The notes beneath the pieces are model-generated. The model saw nothing but the letters and a program-made list of their open reading frames with translations. It was not told the origin of the DNA and made no database searches. 52,752 bases of DNA from Actinorhabdospora filicis (GTDB lineage Bacteria; Actinomycetota; Actinomycetes; Mycobacteriales; Micromonosporaceae), in contig NZ_BSTX01000009.1 of NCBI RefSeq assembly GCF_030269765.1, positions 1-52,752 on the forward strand. Reading direction: 5' to 3'. Of this stretch, positions 48,037 to 52,752 are shown piece after piece; the first letter of the stretch is position 1, and every line of letters starts with the position of its first letter. The position numbers were made by a program, and so were the translations under genes.

Positions 48037-48498
48037 ATGACGTACTTTGCTTTCGCGGCGGTCCGGTCTGGCAATGACTGGTCCGTCCATGAGTTCGACC
48101 TGGACGGCGTCGATGACATCGACGAGGTCACCGATCGTCTTCGCGACGTCGACGACTCCGCACAGGTCACGCTCGCCTTCATCGAGGCCGATGACGAGTA
48201 TCTGACGGTCCTGCGTCTCGACGAAGGCGACGACCTGCGGATCTTCTCCTCGGACGCCGAGTACGGCAACGCGTCCAAGCTCGGCGCGGCCCTCCTTGAG
48301 GACCTCACCGACGGCGAGCCGGTGGAGATGGACGCCGACCCGGTCGGCGAGGCGGACCTGATGGCCGACCTGGGCGTGTCCGCGAGCTTCCTGACCGGCC
48401 TGTGCGCCAAGGACGGGATGCTCCCGGCGGACGTGGTGGCCGAGGTCGCCTCGGTCCTCGGGTTCGCCGACGACATCGACGAGTTGCGCGAGCCCTAG
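48037..48498 (+). CDS. TadA-associated protein
   Basis: This 153-residue acidic protein matches the actinobacterial family named tRNA adenosine deaminase-associated protein: YFAFAAVRSGNDWSVHEFDL, DVDDSAQVTLAFIEADDEY and LRIFSSDAEYGNASKLGAALL. The function is unknown; the name comes from its usual position next to tadA. Here tadA is 46 kb to the left, at 1507. The ATG is preceded by GGGGGTGGGTGA. Confidence 0.85.
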   Translation: MTYFAFAAVRSGNDWSVHEFDLDGVDDIDEVTDRLRDVDDSAQVTLAFIEADDEYLTVLRLDEGDDLRIFSSDAEYGNASKLGAALLEDLTDGEPVEMDADPVGEADLMADLGVSASFLTGLCAKDGMLPADVVAEVASVLGFADDIDELREP

Positions 48499-48564
48499 GC
48501 CCGTACGCACGCGTTGGAGCGCGGCATCACCGCTCGGGCGGTGGTGCCGCGCTTCGTCGTGCCC

Positions 48565-49002
48565 TCACAGGGCCGCGATGACCGCCGCGGCCAGGTAGAG
48601 GACCTGCTCGGCGGCGCGCCGGGGAATCGGCGTGGGCTTCTTGCCCGCCAGCTCGATGCCGTTGCGGGCGGCGTTCATGTTGGCCGGGAACATGGCCAGC
48701 AGCAGCAGTCCGAGGCAGATCGCGGCCGCCCGCGCGGTCGGCGGCACCCACAGCCCGATCGCGCCGGCGATCTCGGCGACGCCGGTGAAGGTGACCAGGA
48801 AGCCGGGGGCGGGCAGCTTCGGCGGGATCATCGCGATCATGCCGCGCCGGTACAGCGGCACGAAGTGGACGACGCCGGTCACGATGAACATGAGCGACAG
48901 GCCGCCGCGCACGGAGTGGGTCCAGTCGAAGTAGTCCACGCCCAGGAAGCCGAGGACGCGGAAGACGGCGGTTCCGCCGAGTAGGGCGATGAGGGGCGCC
49001 AT
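48565..49002 (-). CDS. DoxX family membrane protein
   Basis: This 145-residue protein has four hydrophobic segments, and the pattern LSLMFIVTGVVHFVPLYRRGMIAMIPPKLPAPGFLV is typical of DoxX/DoxD-like small membrane proteins. GGAGG stands upstream of the ATG. It is divergent to a TetR gene 59 bases away and is the likely target of that regulator. Confidence 0.88.
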   Translation of the reverse strand: MAPLIALLGGTAVFRVLGFLGVDYFDWTHSVRGGLSLMFIVTGVVHFVPLYRRGMIAMIPPKLPAPGFLVTFTGVAEIAGAIGLWVPPTARAAAICLGLLLLAMFPANMNAARNGIELAGKKPTPIPRRAAEQVLYLAAAVIAAL

Positions 49003-49044
49003 GACGACCTCCGAGGTAATCTAGTCAGTGTCAAGACGAACAGT

Positions 49045-49063
49045 ATCTTGTCATCGACAAGAT
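49045..49063. promoter_or_regulatory. 19-bp operator ATCTTGTC-ATC-GACAAGAT
   Basis: Perfect 8-bp arms with a 3-base spacer overlap both the possible -10 box TATCTT and the ATG (49062) of the TetR gene. It lies between divergent doxX-like and tetR genes; occupancy would block the tetR transcript directly. Confidence 0.75.
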
Positions 49064-49622
49064 GTCCACCCGGGAGGCCGTCATCGGTTACCACCACGGA
49101 GATCTGCGCCGCGCCATCGTCGACGCCGCCGTCGAGTCCATCGCCGAGAGCGGCCCGTCCGGCTGGTCCCTGCGCGAACTGGCCCGCCGCGCGGGCGTGT
49201 CGCACGCCGCGCCCGCCCACCACTTCGGCGACAAGGCCGGCGTCCTCACCGCCGTCGCCGCCGAGGGCTTCCGCGGCCTGGCCGCCTCACTCGCGCAGGC
49301 CGGCGACTTCCTGGACCTGGGCCTGGCCTACGTCGCCTTCGCGACCAGCCACCCCGCCCACTTCCAGGTGATGTTCCAGCCCGAGCTCTACCACTCCGGC
49401 GACCCCGACCTGTCCACCGCCGCCGACGCCGCCCGCGCCGCCCTCACCGACGGACTCCGCGAGACCGGCCTCGACGAGCCCGGCATGGAGCTGGCCGCCT
49501 GGTCCATCGCACACGGCTTCAGCGCCCTCTGGGTGTCCGGCGCCCTCCCGGCGGAACTGGGAAAAGACCCCGTGGCGGCCGGGCGTGAGGTCCTGGCCCG
49601 CCTGCTGGACGGACGCCGCTGA
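49062..49622 (+). CDS. TetR family regulator with WHG domain
   Basis: This 186-residue regulator has its HTH at residues 30-57 (SLRELARRAGVSHAAPAHHFGDKAGVLTAV) and a short WHG-type C-terminal domain (FATSHPAHFQVMFQPELY). The operator at 49045-49063 overlaps its start codon. It is divergent to a DoxX-like gene, the probable target. An ECF-free leaderless or short-leader start is likely. Confidence 0.92.
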   Translation: MSTREAVIGYHHGDLRRAIVDAAVESIAESGPSGWSLRELARRAGVSHAAPAHHFGDKAGVLTAVAAEGFRGLAASLAQAGDFLDLGLAYVAFATSHPAHFQVMFQPELYHSGDPDLSTAADAARAALTDGLRETGLDEPGMELAAWSIAHGFSALWVSGALPAELGKDPVAAGREVLARLLDGRR

Positions 49623-49726
49623 ACGGTGGGTCGTGCTCGCACGGCCCACCGTTTCTCACACCTCACCCGGGACACACGCTCTACCCGGGCGGCGCCGACG
49701 GTGGCCGGACACGTCGTCCCGGGCCG

Positions 49727-49885
49727 GGCTTCTTCGGGCGGCGTCCTACGTGGCAGCTCTCTACTCGGGCCGCGTTGGTTCGGGCCGCATTCTCCTCGGC
49801 GGCGCTCCATTCGGGCTGGGCTTCTTCGGGCTGGGCTTCTTCGGGCTGAGCTTCTTCGGGCGGCGCTCTATTCGGGCAGCGCCGA
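49727..49885. repeat. 15-bp tandem array at the stop of the gene at 49868
   Basis: Four units of TTCGGGCTGGGCTTC (49810-49869; units 1 and 2 identical, 3 and 4 diverged) precede a further half-matching unit (49871-49885) inside the coding end of the minus-strand gene. More decayed TTCGGGC copies continue left to about 49727. The stop codon (49868-49870) lies at the edge of unit 4. Confidence 0.8.
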
Positions 49886-50533
49886 CCGCGGCCGCCGGGC
49901 GATCAGCACGCCCTCGACCATGCCCTCGTTCGCCTCGATCGCGGCCATCAGCGTGTCGATCTGCCCCGCGACCGGCTTCTCCAGGTCCACCCCCGCCGCC
50001 GCCAGCCGCTTGAGGTACGTCTCGGTGTCGTTCTCCGAGGGCGGCGTCAGCTTCATCACCGCCGCCCGCACCTTCGCCGTCCCGTAGGAGTTCAGGTACA
50101 GCGCCCGCTGCGCGGCCCGCCCGTCGTCCATCGTCTCGAAGACCGCGAAGGTCCCCACCGCCCCCGGCGCCTTCCCGATCGCCGTCGGCGCACCCCGCAG
50201 GTTCCCCGGATTGTTCGCCCGCCACGCGATGGTGCCCCCGAGCTTCACGTACGTGGCGTAGGCGATGAACCGCTTCGTCTTCACCTGCTTGGCGGCCTCG
50301 TTGATGTCGATGACGTCGATCGCCGACGCCGCCTCACCCGCGACCCAGACACCCTTGATGGTGAGCTTCGGAAACCCACCGCCACCGCCCTTGTCCTGCC
50401 GCTGCAGGAACGCCGTGACCACCCGATTCCCCACGGCCCGCTGCATCGCCAGCACCCCGTGCTCCCGCCGCTCGGCCACGCGCCGAGCGTCGTCCGGCCC
50501 CGGCCGCACCGGCCGCGTTCGTGCGCTGCCCAT
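49868..50533 (-). CDS. eCIS-cargo-like protein with P5-type NPGNLRG domain
   Basis: This 221-residue protein has a leader-like segment (HGVLAMQRAVGNRVVTAFLQRQ, residues 25-46) close to the LQR-x-GN-x-AV motif that precedes toxins loaded into extracellular contractile injection systems. The later part has AWRANNPGNLRG, the mark of phage P5-type or lysozyme-like structural domains. GTRP and PSENDTETYLKRLAAAGVDL follow. It is in a minus-strand operon with the possible effector at 51521. Function inferred only. Confidence 0.65.
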   Translation of the reverse strand: MGSARTRPVRPGPDDARRVAERREHGVLAMQRAVGNRVVTAFLQRQDKGGGGGFPKLTIKGVWVAGEAASAIDVIDINEAAKQVKTKRFIAYATYVKLGGTIAWRANNPGNLRGAPTAIGKAPGAVGTFAVFETMDDGRAAQRALYLNSYGTAKVRAAVMKLTPPSENDTETYLKRLAAAGVDLEKPVAGQIDTLMAAIEANEGMVEGVLIARRPRSALPE

Positions 50534-50578
50534 ACCCCGAGGGTCCTCGCATGCGGACCCGACCGCAACCGATCCCCG

Positions 50579-50938
50579 TCACTCCCCCCGCGACCGCCGC
50601 GGCGGCTCCACCTCGTCCCACAGCACGTTCATCCGCGTCAGATCACCGCGCTGCACCACCACCGGCAGCACATCCCCCACCATCGGCGCCCCACCGGCCC
50701 GCACCAGGCACCCATGCCGCAACCGCACCGGATCGGCACCGGGCAACCGCACCTCCCCGTCGATCTCGACGGCCACCCCCCGCCCCCGCCGATCGACCCG
50801 CAGGACGGTGAACTCACCCCGCACCGGATCGGTGACGGCCATGGCCGCGCGCCGCTTGCGGACGTGACGCAGGAAGAAGGGGAAGGCGATGGCGTCGATG
50901 ACGAGGAAGCCGATGAGGACGGCGAGCCAGACGGGCAT
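50579..50938 (-). CDS. Small membrane-anchored protein
   Basis: This 119-residue protein starts at ATG 50938 with an N-terminal membrane helix (PVWLAVLIGFLVIDAIAFPFFL) followed by a basic stop (RHVRKRR) and a beta-rich cytosolic domain (RGEFTVLRVDRRGRGVAVEIDGEVRL). It begins 4 bases after the preceding gene. No family is recognised. It lies between the putative immunity gene and the eCIS-cargo-like gene. Confidence 0.65.
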   Translation of the reverse strand: MPVWLAVLIGFLVIDAIAFPFFLRHVRKRRAAMAVTDPVRGEFTVLRVDRRGRGVAVEIDGEVRLPGADPVRLRHGCLVRAGGAPMVGDVLPVVVQRGDLTRMNVLWDEVEPPRRSRGE

Positions 50939-50942
50939 GGAC

Positions 50943-51524
50943 TCAGGATGCCTCAAGGTAGGCGCGCAGATAGGCGCCGAGCAGCCCGGGAAGCGTGTCG
51001 TGATCGGGCTGGTGTTCCATCGCGCAGTAGTGCTCGGTCTCCTCGAACTGCCCGGGGGTCCAGCTCGCGCCGATCGCGGCGGCGATGTCCTTGCGCCCGA
51101 ACACATTGCCCTCCGGCGCGTCCTCGGGATCGGAGGACCAGACGCCGAAGGTGAGGGACGTGATCGTCCCGGCGGCGCCGATCGCCTCCACGTGCCGCCC
51201 GGACCGTGAGATCCGTTCGGTGTTCAGCAGGAAGACCCGCCCGGCCAGCGACTCCGGCGTCCGCCCCAGCCGCTCGGCCAGCTCGTGGAGCGCCTCCTCC
51301 TCGGCGATGAGCACGACACCGGTGAGATCGGCCGGGACCTCGGCGACGTCGATGAACTCGACCGGGATCTTCGCCGCCTCGCCCGCCTCGGCGGCGAAGG
51401 CGTCGAGCTTGGCGTACTCCCGCCGGGTGATCGGCGTGCCGTCGTCGTGTTCGTCCACGACGGCCGCCCAGGAATCGGTCAGCGCGAACAGGATGCGTCC
51501 CAAACCGGCACCGTCCTCGATCAT
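50943..51524 (-). CDS. Uncharacterised protein, putative immunity partner
   Basis: This 193-residue acidic soluble protein overlaps the large upstream gene by 4 bases (ATGA), a coupling typical of toxin-immunity pairs. No signal peptide or membrane helix is seen. Blocks such as RILFALTDSWAAVVDEHDDG and SLAGRVFLLNTERI are not recognised. The immunity role is inference from position. Confidence 0.55.
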   Translation of the reverse strand: MIEDGAGLGRILFALTDSWAAVVDEHDDGTPITRREYAKLDAFAAEAGEAAKIPVEFIDVAEVPADLTGVVLIAEEEALHELAERLGRTPESLAGRVFLLNTERISRSGRHVEAIGAAGTITSLTFGVWSSDPEDAPEGNVFGRKDIAAAIGASWTPGQFEETEHYCAMEHQPDHDTLPGLLGAYLRAYLEAS

Positions 51525-52752
51525 GTGGCGTGGTTGTCGAGCTCGATCTTAAGTTCCACGTTGAAGCTGGCCAGGATCGTCGTACTGCGGCTGACACCGT
51601 ACTCGGCCAGCAGCTGGTTGTGATAGGCCTGCATCTCGGGCAGGCGCTTCTTGCTCACCTGGCCCTCGTAGTGGGCCATGAGCGCGCCGACGGTCGTCTC
51701 GTCGCCACCGGACACCTTCGCCGAGACGACCTTGCAGCCGAGCTGCAGCATGATCAGGTTGACGTAGGGGACCGAGACGCTGCGCATCATCGCCTCGTCC
51801 ATCTCCGCGCCCCGCTTGAGTCCGGCGTCGCGGTGGACTTGGAGCAGCGCCGGGATGTTCTCGACGGTGTCGAGCTTGACCGCCTTGATGGCGCCGAACA
51901 GCTTCTTGCCCTTGCGGAGGTCCGCCTCCTGCGCGGCGGTGAGGGCGCTCGCCGGAAGACCCTTCGCCCGCAGATCGGCCTTGGCCGCCTTGACCGCCTC
52001 GTTCCCGGCGTACTCCTCGAACTTCTTCAGCTGCCGCAGGTTCACGTAGGTGATGAGCCGTGTGCCCTTGCCCGGCACGATCGGCACGGCCGGAGCGGTG
52101 ATCCAGCGCTTGTCATTGGGGATCGCGTCGAGGAAGTGCTCCTTGAGCGACAGCTCGAAGGTGTCGGGGTTGAAGACGTTCGTGACGTGCCCGGTGGCCT
52201 TCTTCTGCTTGTTCTCGTAGTACTCGACCGTCGTGGTGATCGAGTACTCACCGCCCGCCTTCGAGACATGGCCGTCGCCGGTGAAGCGGAAGTCGTCCTG
52301 CCCCTTCTCGTTCGGGTCGATGCTGTCGAACGCGCCCGGCACGAACTTGTCGTCCCGCTTCCCGGACGGGTTGACCTTGCCCTCGACGTGGACCCGGTCC
52401 TCTTTGCCCTCGTGCCCGGTGACGACGAGCTTGAGCTCCTGCATCCTGTACTTGGACTTGATGCCCGGCAGCCGCTTCTCGATCTCCTCACGCGGCATCT
52501 TCCGCTCGACAAGGGAGTTTGCCGCGTCCAGACCCGCGTCGAGGTCCTTCTGCTTGCGCTTCTCATCCCGCTCGTCGGTGCCGTTCTTGCCCTTGAAGCT
52601 CCCCTTGAGTTTCGCCCAGATCTTCTTGCCGAAGCCGACGATTTTGCCGACGACCCAGTCGACGGCTTTCATGACGGGTTTGGAGAGTGCCTGGAAGAAC
52701 TTCTTGACCTTGTCGGCGATCCCGCCGACCCCGAGGAGTGCGGCGAGGAACC
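51521..52752 (-). CDS. C-terminal part of a large effector-like protein (runs off window)
   Basis: The frame is open to the window edge, giving at least 410 residues of a C-terminal region. The upstream part reads FLAALLGVGGIADKVKKFF, then ALSKPVMKAVDWVVGKIVGFG, a helical segment of the kind seen after the metalloprotease-like core of eCIS effectors. The rest is a basic linker (KGKNGTDERDEKRKQKD), a beta domain with KLVVTGHEGKEDRVHVEGKVN, and an unrecognised terminal domain (LMAHYEGQVSKKRLPEMQAYH). The N-terminus lies beyond 52752. It is coupled to the next gene by a 4-base overlap. It could be a toxin; no active-site motif is certain. Confidence 0.6.
   Translation of the reverse strand, partial: FLAALLGVGGIADKVKKFFQALSKPVMKAVDWVVGKIVGFGKKIWAKLKGSFKGKNGTDERDEKRKQKDLDAGLDAANSLVERKMPREEIEKRLPGIKSKYRMQELKLVVTGHEGKEDRVHVEGKVNPSGKRDDKFVPGAFDSIDPNEKGQDDFRFTGDGHVSKAGGEYSITTTVEYYENKQKKATGHVTNVFNPDTFELSLKEHFLDAIPNDKRWITAPAVPIVPGKGTRLITYVNLRQLKKFEEYAGNEAVKAAKADLRAKGLPASALTAAQEADLRKGKKLFGAIKAVKLDTVENIPALLQVHRDAGLKRGAEMDEAMMRSVSVPYVNLIMLQLGCKVVSAKVSGGDETTVGALMAHYEGQVSKKRLPEMQAYHNQLLAEYGVSRSTTILASFNVELKIELDNHAT

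Overview
The window is about 52.7 kb of high-GC actinobacterial DNA. GTG and TTG starts are frequent, several genes appear to start leaderless from a TANNNT box 6-7 nt upstream, and typical actinobacterial families are present: EspC/WXG proteins, a TadA-associated protein, DUF2332, DUF4132, and P450s with a 3Fe-4S ferredoxin. The gene set fits a filamentous Streptosporangiales-type organism (Thermomonosporaceae/Actinomadura-like). That placement is inference from gene content only. Two tRNA genes, about 60 protein genes and one frameshifted gene can be supported.

Left part (1-14 kb): a G-rich microsatellite, tRNA-Ser(CGA) with its terminator, and a TetR gene with a small membrane protein next to two palindromic operators. 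tadA, a CYP51-like P450, a tandem pair of membrane pseudokinases, deoD and a drug-efflux-like MFS gene follow on the plus strand. A secreted three-domain chitinase (CBM2-FnIII-GH18) lies on the minus strand. A five-gene type VII secretion-like operon then runs from a YbaB-like protein through EspC-like and WXG-like proteins to a CdiA-CT-type toxin and a probable immunity protein.

Middle (14-33 kb): a minus-strand cysteine-rich small peptide, a flavin monooxygenase-like enzyme, a vanadium-haloperoxidase-like enzyme, two metallo-beta-lactamase-fold hydrolases and a spermidine-synthase-like protein. A TetR gene stands divergent to a P450-ferredoxin operon. A third, orphan copy of the pseudokinase ectodomain follows at 21.4-22.6 kb. 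A 603-base gap holds two DnaA-box-like sites framed by an inverted repeat. Next come DUF2332, an HxlR regulator with two matching operators, EamA and LysR genes, GNAT, Spo0M, an ECF sigma/membrane partner pair, a CPT-like kinase, an Ino1-like synthase and a ferredoxin reductase.

Right part (33-52.7 kb): DUF4132, several regulator-enzyme pairs (XRE/SnoaL/MDR, LysR/SnoaL, hydrolase/AraC/VOC with a frameshifted araC), a HIT protein, tRNA-Arg(ACG), DUF885, tyrA, a secreted beta-propeller, the TadA-associated protein and a DoxX/TetR pair. The right edge is a minus-strand operon that looks like effector genes of an extracellular contractile injection system and runs off the window.

Functional links: TadA deaminates A34 of tRNA-Arg(ACG), and both genes plus the TadA-associated protein are here but dispersed. 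The two P450s could draw electrons from the local ferredoxin and the reductase at 32-33 kb. The best candidates for undescribed biology are the pseudokinase/four-cysteine ectodomain family, the type VII-linked toxin operon, the cysteine-rich peptide, the right-edge effector operon, and a recurring pattern of short tandem repeats that start at gene stop codons.
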